Shown piece after piece: positions 1 through 7,733 of a stretch of DNA of 16,079 bases. The stretch is from Giardia muris. Taxonomy: Eukaryota > Fornicata > Diplomonadida > Hexamitidae. The notes under the pieces were generated by a model that was not told where the DNA came from, searched no databases, and saw nothing but the letters and a program-made list of their open reading frames with translations. The position numbers and the translations under genes are program-made. Within the stretch, counting starts at the first letter, position 1; every line of letters begins with the position of its first letter. The stretch lies in contig VDLU01000029.1 of assembly GCA_006247105.1 (NCBI GenBank), positions 1 through 16,079 on the forward strand, read 5' to 3'.

Positions 1-407
1 AACGGGCGGGTGTTGGTCGGCGGGCAAGAAGACCCTTTTGAGCTTGACTCCAATCCGATCCTGGGGATGGGATCATCGGTGCAGCATACAGGGGAGGCCG
101 CTTCCATGAGATACCCTGACGTTGTTCACCATCCCACTCACCGACTTACATCGGCACACGGTCGGATGGGGAGTTTGGCTGGGGCGGCGCGCCTGCTAGA
201 TCACACCGCAGGCGTCCTATGGTAAGCTCAGTGAGGTCGGAAACCTCACGTGGAGCATAAGGGCATAAGCTTACTTGACTAGTACCCCCTGTCCCGGTAC
301 TTGCCGTGAAAGCGTGGCCTAACGATCCTTCAACCGCTCCGGTAATCCGAGCGTGGAGGTGACAGAAAAGTTACCACAGGATAACTGGCTTGTGGCCGCC
401 AAGCGCC

Positions 408-451
<44 letters not shown>

Positions 452-501
452 CCGTCCGCATGCATCGGTGCGGAAGCGTCGGATTGTTCACCCGTCTAAG
501 G

Positions 502-545
<44 letters not shown>

Positions 546-790
546 TCCTACCGACCATCTCCATGCGTCCAGTACGTCGGGTCAGTACGAGAGGAACACC
601 CGTCGCGAGCCTCCGATCTCCCCGGTTGTTTGACTTGACAGTGCCGGTCTGTCGCGCTCGGGGGACTAGCACTGGAACGCCTCTAAGTGTCCATCCCACC
701 TACTCGCATGGGTTGAGGGGCTTCCCCTCGATTCGCCCGGGTTGACGACCCTTTTCTCCGACCTACTGTACGGCGTGGAGCTTCTTGCGA
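1..790 (+). rRNA. Large-subunit (28S-like) rRNA, 3' part only
   Basis: This is the 3' third of a nuclear large-subunit rRNA (domains V and VI), which forms the peptidyl-transferase centre and the sarcin-ricin loop. The 5' part lies outside the window. Conserved landmarks read in order: the AAGAAGACCC..TTGAGCTTGACTC block near 27-51, GTGAAAGCGTGGCCTAACGATCC near 306-329 (quoted in part), the TTACCACAGG/ATAACTGG core at 371-388, CTTTTTGATCCTTCGATGTC near 420-440, TGGGTTTAGACCGTCGTGAG near 513-532, and the sarcin-ricin loop AGTACGAGAGGAAC at 584-597. AACGCCTCTAAGT at about 676-688 marks the last conserved helix region. The exact 3' end is not visible and 790 is an estimate. The gene is very GC-rich and compact, as in Giardia. 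One G is missing at 380/381 compared with the universal CAGGGATAAC. The gene points toward the telomere. Confidence 0.95.
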
Positions 791-1110
791 CCGCCTGAGG
801 TTTGGTTCGGGTTGGCATTCCCCCCCGAGCCCCCGAGGTCGAAGACCTGAGGGGGTGAGGGAAGGGCCGGAACAACCCCCCCGAGGGTCGTGAGACCCGA
901 AGGGGGGGCCGGAAGCGAGGCCCCCCGCCCCGAGGAAGACCTGAAGGGGGGTGAGGGCATCCCCGTCATACCAGGGGGGTGGGAAGGGCTCCCCTCCGGT
1001 CGTGGGACCAGGGGGGTGAGGGCCCCCGGTCGTAAGGGGGCATCCCCGAGGGGTGAGACTTGAGGCGCCGAGGGTCATACCAGGGGGGGTGAGGGCCCCA
1101 AGGGGGGGCG
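791..1110 (+). repeat. rDNA-proximal spacer with short imperfect G-rich repeats
   Basis: This is non-coding spacer directly 3' of the LSU rRNA. It carries imperfect repeats of a GACCTGA(A)GGGGGTGAGGG type (about 845 and 938) and of ACCAGGGGGG(G)TGAGGGC (about 970, 1008 and 1079), separated by CCCC runs. The + strand is strongly G-rich. Open frames crossing it exist only because the sequence is GC-rich and poor in stops. I see no further rRNA here. Confidence 0.6.
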
Positions 1111-2230
1111 TCCCCCGCCCGGATCGACCTGAAGCGAGATCAGACCCCCGTGGGTCGAAGGCCCGGGTACGGGGGCCTACAGAAGGATACCAGATTTGGA
1201 ACGGTTACAGTGGATTTTGGATCCGGACTCGAGATCAAAAGACCGGAGGGGCGAGGGCGGGTCCGCGGGTCCCTCGAACGGGGGGTCGTACAGGGGTCCC
1301 CGTGGGCCCACGGCCGTCCCCCTGGGCACGGAACGGATCGGGGGTCCATGCCCTGGCCCGGGAGTCCACATGGGTCCTCACGGGGGCCTTCCCTCCAGGG
1401 GTCATTCGAGGTGTCCCGGGGGTCCCCTGGGTCCATGGGGCCCTTGAAGTCCTTCAAGATGAACGGGGACGGGGGGCCCGGTCCCTCACGGGGTGGGCCC
1501 TCACACGGGGGGGACTCATGGCTCCATCGGGGACTGGGGTCCGACCCCCCCGCCCTCCTTCGAGGGGCCGGGTCATCGGACCATGTGGTCATATGGATGG
1601 GCCTTCCGGGGGGTCACGGTCCCCTCGGGGGTGGGTCATCGAATGGGATGGGGGACTATCTTCCCCCCTTCCATAGCCCGTGGGGTCCCCCTCGAGTCCT
1701 CCATGAACGGGGTCACATGGGGCCTTCAGAGGGTCTCCTGGGCCCGGGCCGAACAGGGGATTCCCGTGGGGTCCGACTCCCCCTTGAATCTCTGGGGGTC
1801 TCGAGCGGGGACCCAGATCCACGCCCCACAGGTCCATGGACCTTCATGGGTGGGGGGGTGGTCCATCATACGGATGGGGGTTCCTTCGGTCGGGGGTCCG
1901 TCCGGTCCTCACGGGACAGGATCCAGGGGGCCTTCACGTCCCCTCATACGGGCCACATGGACCGGGTCATCAGGGGGATCCGGGTCATCATATGGGGCCC
2001 GGGCCTCATATCCATGGACGGGGACTCCCCCACGGGGCGGGCCCCCTTCATCGATCGGGTCCCTCACGGATCCTTCAGAGGGTGAAGATCGGACACGGCA
2101 TGGGACTTTCAGGCCCCCACGGGTCATCGGACGGACGATCGAACGGGCCCCCGAGGGCACGAGTAGAGGTAGTGGGTCCATGGGGCCCGGGACGACGCTC
2201 ATCATTCCAGACGGGAGGGAACCCTTCCCG
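1111..2230 (+). repeat. G-rich degenerate minisatellite-like spacer
   Basis: No gene is recognisable in this stretch. The + strand is dominated by GGGG runs, with recurring short words such as GGGTCATC (near 1568, 1630, 1966, 1980 and 2114), GGTCATATGG / GGTCCATCATACGG and GGGTCCATGG. This suggests an old, diverged minisatellite in the terminal rDNA spacer. A near-perfect palindrome lies at 1990-2011. Long overlapping open frames occur on both strands at once, as expected for stop-poor GC-rich DNA, and none has a recognisable domain. Confidence 0.5.
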
Positions 2231-2235
2231 CTTTC

Positions 2236-2247
2236 TCCTTCATTCAA
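2236..2247 (+). promoter_or_regulatory. Candidate Giardia ncRNA 3' processing motif (one base off the strict form)
   Basis: TCCTTCATTCAA differs at one base from the strict 12-nt motif TCCTTYACTCAA, which follows many Giardia snRNAs, snoRNAs and trans-spliced intron halves. It fits the looser consensus CCTTYNHTHAA. Both consensus strings are quoted from memory of the literature. If functional, it would place an RNA 3' end in the rDNA spacer just upstream on the + strand. A chance match to the looser consensus is quite possible. Confidence 0.25.
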
Positions 2248-2380
2248 GTTTAGGACCGGAGGGGCGCCGAAGCGACGGGCCCCCTCAGAGGGGGACCGAA
2301 GGGGCGGCCCGAAGGGCGAGGCCACTGTGGGCACCGGCACTGACTGGGCGTGTCTGCGTCCCCGGGCGGCCCGCGTCTCC

Positions 2381-2525
2381 GTGTCCCTCGCATCTCTCGC
2401 ATCTCCCGCGTCTCTCATCACCTCTCATCACTTATTATCGTCCCTTATCGTGTCTCGTGTCCCTTATCGTCTCTTATCATCTCTTATCGTCCCCCGTCAT
2501 CTCTCATCGCTCTCATCGCGTCCCC
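2381..2525 (+). repeat. Pyrimidine-rich microrepeat (TCTCATC / CTTATCGTC type)
   Basis: About 145 bp consist of degenerate repeats of short pyrimidine-rich words such as CTCGCATCTC, CTCTCATCAC and CCTTATCGTC. The sequence is almost free of purine runs. It marks the switch from the G-rich spacer upstream to C-rich spacer downstream. No coding evidence. Confidence 0.6.
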
Positions 2526-2789
2526 AGCCCCCCCACTCCTCTCGTGGATCCCCCTGGCCCCTCTCATGCCCCCCCATGGATCCTCATGCCCTCTCATGCC
2601 ATCTCATGGCCCCCCATGCCCCCCTGACTCCTCTTGAATCACCTCGTGGCCCCCCTCTCAGGCCTCCCCCCTTCCTCCCTCAGCCCTCCCCACGCCTGCA
2701 CACACTCCCCCCCATCCCTCTACCACGTCGGGGAGCCCTCTCCCACATCCGTCTGACTCGTCCCCCCAACCCCCAGGTCTCCAGATCCT
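2526..2789 (+). other. C-rich spacer without recognisable genes
   Basis: The + strand here is CCCC/CCCT-rich with recurring CATGCC and CCCCATGG words, the opposite skew to 791-2230. Nothing resembling a gene or RNA is visible. Confidence 0.5.
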
Positions 2790-2821
2790 CCTGGATTAAT
2801 ATTTACTAATGAAAATCCAGG
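2790..2821. other. AT-rich hairpin carrying a minus-strand AGTAAAT poly(A)-type signal
   Basis: A perfect 8-bp inverted repeat (CCTGGATT at 2790-2797 and AATCCAGG at 2814-2821) flanks a 16-nt AT-rich loop in otherwise very GC-rich DNA. Read on the minus strand, the loop contains AGTAAAT (2801-2807), a full match to the Giardia poly(A) signal AGTRAAY. It lies about 300 bp downstream of the decayed minus-strand coding sequence and could be that gene's 3' end signal. It could equally be an isolated structural element. Confidence 0.4.
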
Positions 2822-3098
2822 GGAATCCCGGACAATAGAGGGTTCGATCCATCATCTCGTCCCATGGGACTCCCGTCCCCCCTGCACCCTTACGACGGTG
2901 TTACGTGACTGTGCACGCAGTGGGAGGGCCGTGGGGGTCGTGGGGATGGCAGGGGAGTTGGATGGGGTCATCCTTGGGGACGGGTCGAGAGGGATGGAGG
3001 GGCCACCTAAGGGCCTTGTGGGGGCCTATGAGCGATCTTTGGGGGTCGGGGATCTTTGTACAGAGATGCCGTCACATCACCTCCAAGCCTCCCTGGGG
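2822..3098. other. Unassigned intergenic sequence
   Basis: This is mixed-composition DNA between the AT-rich hairpin and the decayed minus-strand coding region. An open frame of 82 codons on + has no recognisable domain, and the minus strand shows no convincing protein-like frame. I see nothing else. Confidence 0.4.
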
Positions 3099-4364
3099 TT
3101 ACTTGTGCTCGACCCACACGTAGCTCCCGTCCATGCACGTGGATGACCACTCCTCATGCCCCGCCCTTGACAGGCCCCAATGGTTCATCTCCCCAAAGAT
3201 GAAGGAGGAAGAGGCGGGGATCCAGCCACAACCAATCTCCCTGACGAATGTCGATGTGGGCTCCCGCACTACTATGGACAGGTGCCAGTCGAGGAGAACC
3301 CGTCCAAAAAAGAGCAAGGCCTCGACACGACCGGTTAAGCACCCCGAACCCGCCCCTGTCCTCAAAGGGCCGCTTTCCCCTTGACAAGCCCCCCGACGCT
3401 TGAGGGACGCAAAAGATCGGCATCCTCATCAACCATGATGATTCCACCACCAGGCCACCCCCTGCCTGCCAATCACCCTATATGCGTTCACATCAAAGTG
3501 GATGCCGTTGGGTTCGACGACAATTCCATCCGGCCTGCGACGACGAGGCTTGATGATGACGATGCGATCGTCCATCCAGTGACGCACGATCGGATCGTTG
3601 ATGAGCGCTTTGCTCACGGAGACCTTCGAGTACAGTCCTCTTCGAGGTCATACACCACGTCCAGCATCTGGTCGTTGGTCGACGTGGATCGTACCCATAG
3701 GATGCCCTACGGATACTGGGCACTCCCGCACCAGCCGTTCACAGGGCACGTGTAGGCCATGGGCTCTCTTGGCTGCCTCCCAGAAGGGGATGAGATTGCC
3801 CGGTCAAAGATCATCCGGACCTCGGGGGGCCCTCGGATACGAGTGTCCTCATTTGTGCAGCAGGGGTGGTTGTGCTTTGCCGTCCCCCGTGGCCTCCCAG
3901 TGAACGTGCTCATCGATGCTCATTTTCATCCAGGCCGGGCCCTTCCGACCCTGCATGTACGAAGAACTGGAGATGGAGGTACGATCCCCGACCACGTACC
4001 TCTCCTTGCCCGGATGGACGAGCTCAAGGAGCCAGTGCTCAGCATCCCAGCCCTCATCGTCGAGCTGCCTCGTGCCGATCCAGTTCCTCCCCCAAAGACC
4101 CCAACAACAGAACTGAGCCTGCAGCCGGGTAACACCATACATGGCCAGGCCTGCATCCCAGGAAGGAGGTGGGGTGACACATGTGAAGCCAGGCCTCCAG
4201 TCCAAGACCCCGAGCCCATGCTTAGGCTTCAACATGCAGGTCCAGATCAAGATGACCCGAAGGACCCCAAGTGGTCCGAAGAGGACATCAGAAGGGTCTG
4301 CATGGTATCGGAAGACCATTGGGAGCCCCCGATGATACTTCGAGGGGTCATCACATCCTCCCAT
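3099..4364 (-). pseudogene. Probable decayed protein-coding sequence, family not recognised
   Basis: Minus-strand translation gives protein-like stretches that jump between frames. In gene order they are an open stretch from 4364 to 3849 (171 codons), pieces in two frames over about 3913-3707, a stretch over 3617-3429 containing IVRHWMDDRIVIIKP and RRPDGIVVEPNGIHFDV, then 3365-3099 ending WSSTCMDGSYVWVEHK before a TAA. Their composition (mixed hydrophobic, W/H/Y present) differs from the low-complexity frames elsewhere in the window. At least three frame changes and internal stops interrupt it, so no intact product is possible as read. The RPD..FDV stretch superficially recalls nuclease or integrase cores, and telomeric LINE elements are known in Giardia. 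I see no reverse-transcriptase motif and cannot assign a family. Sequencing indels could account for some of the breaks. Confidence 0.35.
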
Positions 4365-4600
4365 CGGCCTTCACTCACGACTTCATCCCCACTTGACCAT
4401 CAGCTGTCCCAGCACACGCATCCGGCCTCCTCGGGGCCATAGGGGTTGAAGACCTCGAACACCCCCCAAGACCCCAGAAGGACCCCAGGACAGGAGATCC
4501 GACGACCATCAATCCAAAAAACTGCCATCCATCCAGCCCTCTCCATTCACGTTCGTACCGACTCCTGACACCTGTACCCGTCCCCGTACATGGACCATCG
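4341..4600. repeat. Diverged duplication, copy A
   Basis: This is the first of two related segments about 365 bp apart at their start. Shared blocks include GGTCATCACvTCCT (4347-4360), TCACTCACGrCTTCATCCCCA (4371-4391, quoted in part), ATCCAAAAAAC (4512-4522) and CCTGACACCTGTA near 4564. Read on the minus strand, both copies encode GDE(V/A)VS followed by a VMT motif, so the duplicated sequence may once have been coding. Spacing within the copies differs through indels. CAAGACCCC words of the downstream desert already appear in this copy near 4465-4495. Confidence 0.5.
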
Positions 4601-4705
4601 TCATTGACATCAGGACGGATATAGGGTCGTCCCCCCCATGACCCCAAGAGATCCTCGAGAACCCAATGGAGGCCCCAAGGGTCCAGAAGAGGCATGAAGG
4701 CATGG

Positions 4706-4926
4706 ACCAAGAGGTCATCACCTCCTTATCAGCATCACTCACGGCTTCATCCCCATTCCACCCCAGGACCAGAGGACTCGATGATGTCCAGCAATCAAGA
4801 CGATCCAAAAAACCACCATTCGTCCTCCATGCCAACCGAGCCCCCAGCCCCCATTCGCCCGGTCCTCGGCCCTATCCGCCCTTATATTGGCCCCTAACAC
4901 CTGTATCCATCCATGCACAGGGGCCA
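4706..4926. repeat. Diverged duplication, copy B
   Basis: This is the second copy of the segment at 4341-4600, sharing the same ordered blocks: GGTCATCACCTCCT near 4712, TCACTCACGGCTTCATCCCCA near 4736, ATCCAAAAAACC near 4804 and CCTAACACCTGTATCC near 4893. It is more compact than copy A. It ends in an inverted repeat (4888-4926) that copy A lacks. Confidence 0.5.
4888..4926. other. Inverted repeat / potential RNA hairpin
   Basis: TGGCCCCT (4888-4895) and AGGGGCCA (4919-4926) form a perfect 8-bp stem around a 23-nt loop. Within the loop, CCTGT (4900-4904) could pair alternatively with ACAGG (4917-4921). The hairpin lies about 180 bp upstream of the ncRNA processing motif at 5104 and may belong to the same transcript. 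Confidence 0.35.
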
Positions 4927-5103
4927 TCGGGGGGGTATTACGACATGACCATCCATCCCCGACCCCGAGGACAGGAGGACTCCACTCAAGCCTTCTACCG
5001 GCAGCAAGGCCAACCACCACCCCCGACCTCATGGACAGAGGACCGGAGACCCCCGAAGCCAGGGCCCGCAAGGCCGACAACCCCACCATGCCAAGATGAT
5101 CCA

Positions 5104-5115
5104 TCCTTCACTCAA
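5104..5115 (+). promoter_or_regulatory. Perfect match to the Giardia ncRNA 3' processing motif
   Basis: TCCTTCACTCAA matches every position of the 12-nt Giardia motif TCCTTYACTCAA (quoted from memory). That motif sits at or just after the mature 3' end of many snRNAs, snoRNAs and trans-spliced intron 5' halves. It predicts a non-coding RNA ending immediately upstream on the + strand, perhaps within 4880-5103. In that span I see the hairpin at 4888-4926 and a GCCTT/AAGGC stem near 4990-5010. I see no clear C/D boxes or Giardia 5' splice site. A related imperfect version (GCCTTCACTCAC) lies at 4367-4378. Confidence 0.45.
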
Positions 5116-5129
5116 CACCCCCTGCATCC

Positions 5130-7515
5130 GACCCCATCAAGCCATCAAGGGCACGTATCCCGTCCAAGGCCCCAACCCCAGTCTCCAAGTCCCCAAAGCC
5201 TAAGAGCCCAGCCCAAAGCTCACAAGAGGCCCCAGAGACCCCCAGCACAGGAAGAGACCCAAGGTCACAAGCACCTAATCCCCTGAAGCCCAAGCCCCCG
5301 AAGACAACAAAGGCCCCCGGCCCCAGGCCCAAAGCCCTCAAGAGACCCCGAAGAGCTCAGCCCAAAGACCCAAACCTCCAAGACCTCAAGAAGCCCCAAA
5401 GACCCCCAAGGTCCGATGCAGGAGGTCCCAAGGCCAAGAGGACCGAGGACCCAGCCTTCAAGGCCCAAGAGCTCAAGATGACTCCGGCTCCCGCCCAAAG
5501 AGTCCCGAAGGTCCACAACTCCCAAGATCCCCAATGCCCCAATGTAGAAGGACCCAAGGCCCAAAGCTCCCAAAGACCCACTGCAGGAGGATCCAAGGAC
5601 CAAGAAGCCCAAACATCCAAGCCCGAAGACCCCGGCCTCCAAGTCCAAGAGCTCAAGGTCCAAACCTCCAAACCCCCCCAGGAGATTCCCAAAACCCTCA
5701 AGTCTCCGAAGACAACAAAGAGGCCCCAAGAAGCCCCCAGCACAAGATCCCAAGAGGTCGAAGAGCTCAAGGCCCAAAGACCCCCGAGGCCAAGATGACT
5801 CCAGCTCCCAGACCCAAAGAGTCCCAAGGCCCCCCAAGGCCCACTGCAGGAGGACCCAAGGCCACAAGCCCTCAGGACCCCGGATTCCGAAGACCCCCCT
5901 CAAGCCCCAGTCTCCAAGTCTAAGACCCCCAAACCCCCAAGGTCCAAGAAGACCTACCCCAAGACCTCGAAGAGCCCAAGAAGCCAAGGCCTCAACCCCG
6001 AAGCCTCAAGACCCCCAAGGTCAAAGACCCCCAACCTTCAATACCCCAAGGCCGCAAGCCCCCCCAAGGTCCCGACCTTCAATACCCCAAGTCCCCCAAG
6101 CCCGAGGCCTCATTCCAAACCCTCCAAGTCCCCCTAAGACCCCAGACCCCAAGCTCCGAGCATCTCAAGCCTCAACCCCGAAGACCCCAAGGTCCAAGCC
6201 CCCAGGTCTCCAACCCCGAGGGCCCAAACCCCCAAAGAGGACCCAAAGACCTACTGCAGGAGGACCCAAGCCTGAGAAGCCCCCAACACAAGACCCCAAG
6301 TCCCAAGGCCTCCCGAGACCCCAGCCTTCAATGCCCCAAGGCCCAAGCCCAAGGAGCCCGAAGGCCCACAACCCCAAGAGGTCCTAAGACCCCCAACACA
6401 AGAGCTCAAGACCCCCTAGGGCCCGCAACCCCCAATGCCCCAGGACCTCGAAGAGACCCCAAGGACCCCATGCAGAAGGACTCAAGGCCCAAGACCCCAA
6501 GGGGACCAAGGACCCAAGAGGCCCAACACAAGAGCCCCCAAACCTCCAAGGCTCGAGACCCCTAAGAGCTCAAGAGACCTCCAAGACCCTCAAGAGGATC
6601 CCGCAACCCCAAGACCCCAGTGCAGGAGGACCCAGACCTCCAAGCCCCCCCCAAAGACCCCAAATCCCCAAGAGCCAAGCCCAAGAGACCCCCAACTCCA
6701 AGGAGCCCAAGGCCCCAGCATTCAATGCCCCAAGCCCGAAGCCCCAAGAAGCCAAGCTCAAGTCCAAGACCCCCAAACCCCAACGCAAGAGCCCAAGGCC
6801 CTAAGGCCCCGAGACCCCAAACCTCCAAGGGGACCGAGGGCCCAAAGACCCCTAAGAAGACCCCCAAGGCCCTCAAGAAGCCCAAGAGCTCAAAGACCCA
6901 TGGCCCCAAGACCTTGAAGAGGACCCAAGGCCCAAGTCCAAGGAGCCCAGCCTTCAATGCCCCAAGGACCCCAAAGCCCAAGACCCCAAGAGCCCCAAGC
7001 CCCCATGCCTGAAGGTCCAAGGTCCCGAAGACCCCAAGGCCCTAACACAAGAGCCCCCCAAGGTCCAAGACCCCTAAGAGACCCCAGACCCAAGGGCCAG
7101 CCCAAAGGTCCAAGGGCCCAAAGCCCCCCAAGCCCAAGAGCTTCAAGCCCCCAGACCCCGAAGACCCCCCTAAGTCCAAGCCCCCAAGCTCACAAGTCCG
7201 AAGGCCTCAAGAGACCCCCAACACAAGAGGCTCCAAGGCCCCAAGCCCGAAGGCCAAAGCCCAAGGCCTCAATGCAGGAAGACCCAAGCCCAAGAGTCCC
7301 CGAAGAGTCCAAGAGCCCAAAGCCCCCCAAGGTCCAAGGCTCCAGCCTTCAATGCCCCAAGACCCCCTAAGACCCCTAATCCCCAAGAGCTCAAGGGCCG
7401 GCCCCAAGCCCTCGAAGAGTCCAAGAGACCCCGAAGAGGTCAGCCCAAAGCCCCCCCCAGAGACCCCAAGTCCCAAGCCGAGGGCCCAAGCCTTCAAGGT
7501 CCAAGACCCAAGGCC
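5130..7515. repeat. Degenerate CCCAAG-rich repeat desert, left arm
   Basis: This is about 2.4 kb of low-complexity DNA in which CAAG or GAAG recurs every 8 to 10 bases, most often 9, separated by C-rich triplets (roughly CCCAAGRCC). The + strand is C/A-rich and the - strand G/T-rich. Longer modules recur, such as TGCAGGAGGACC, CCAACACAAGAG and CTTCAATGCCCCAAG. Open frames on + read as Pro/Lys/Gln/Arg-rich and on - as Gly/Leu/Trp-rich. Both arise from the repeat and neither is supported as coding. The left boundary is gradual. The right boundary near 7515, at the cassette, is sharp. Confidence 0.85.
6587..6673. repeat. Dispersed duplicate, member near the left arm's end
   Basis: About 87 bp run from CCCTCAAGAGGATCCCGCAACC through the TGCAGGAGGACC module to CCCCAAATCCCC. 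They are matched with a handful of substitutions at 15332-15417, some 8.7 kb away and on the other side of the zinc-finger cassette. Confidence 0.7.
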
Positions 7516-7617
7516 CAAAAAGGGGTCAAATTTGAGGGGGAAAAGGGAACTAGCGGAGGCACGGCGAAAGGAAGGGGGAAGTGCCCTCCGCACGGTCCGG
7601 GGCCCCGGGGACGGCCT
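7516..7617. other. Unique sequence between the desert and the zinc-finger cassette
   Basis: This short non-repetitive segment lies beyond the 3' end of the first zinc-finger gene. It contains AAATTTGAGGGGGAAAAGGG and a GC-rich GGTCCGGGGCCCCGGGG stretch. It marks an abrupt change of composition and is likely the edge of an inserted or preserved gene block. Confidence 0.4.
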
Positions 7618-7733
7618 AGAGAGGCTGGGACGAGGCTCGTGAGCTACTCGTAAGGGCGGAGCGCCTCTCGAAGCTCCAAGGCGACAGCGGGGTATGGGTG
7701 TGGACATGCGCGATACCCAGGCTCCTGGCCCCG
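7618..7733 (-). repeat. 116-bp 3'-flank element, copy 1
   Basis: This copy differs from 8258-8373 at only two positions (7669 and 7711), with an exact 640-bp offset and no indels. Each copy lies directly downstream of a minus-strand zinc-finger gene. On the minus strand it offers a GGGTAT/ATACCC stem with a 17-nt loop and a GGAGC/GCTCC stem with a 10-nt loop. Both copy-to-copy substitutions fall in the loops. It may be a shared 3' UTR, a 3'-end processing element or a small structured RNA. As read, the frameshifted gene upstream runs into this copy and stops inside it. Confidence 0.8.

Noticed and set aside
10..745. Short open frames inside the LSU rRNA
   Set aside because: They overlap highly conserved rRNA sequence and have no independent support.
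1206..1245. Linker-like GGATCC..CTCGAG sites with a frame reading LEIKR, resembling an antibody J segment or cloning vector
   Set aside because: The match is a few residues only, lies in continuous spacer, and has no flanking vector or immunoglobulin sequence. Coincidence is the simplest reading.
1493..2809. A 438-codon open frame on + across the rDNA spacer
   Set aside because: It crosses G-rich minisatellite, pyrimidine microrepeat and C-rich DNA with abrupt composition changes and no domain. Several other frames are open over the same bases.
3429..3617. Firm call of a LINE REL-endonuclease or DDE integrase
   Set aside because: Only a short loose resemblance, no reverse transcriptase, no complete catalytic set in one frame; kept as a hypothesis only.
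3899..3905. AGTGAAC match to the poly(A) signal on +
   Set aside because: No plus-strand gene ends nearby; a 7-base degenerate match is expected by chance.
5265..5987. Gly/Leu/Trp-rich open frames on the minus strand (here and throughout the desert)
   Set aside because: They are the reverse reading of the 9-bp repeat (LG.LG patterns). No start context, no domain, and the same pattern appears in all frames.
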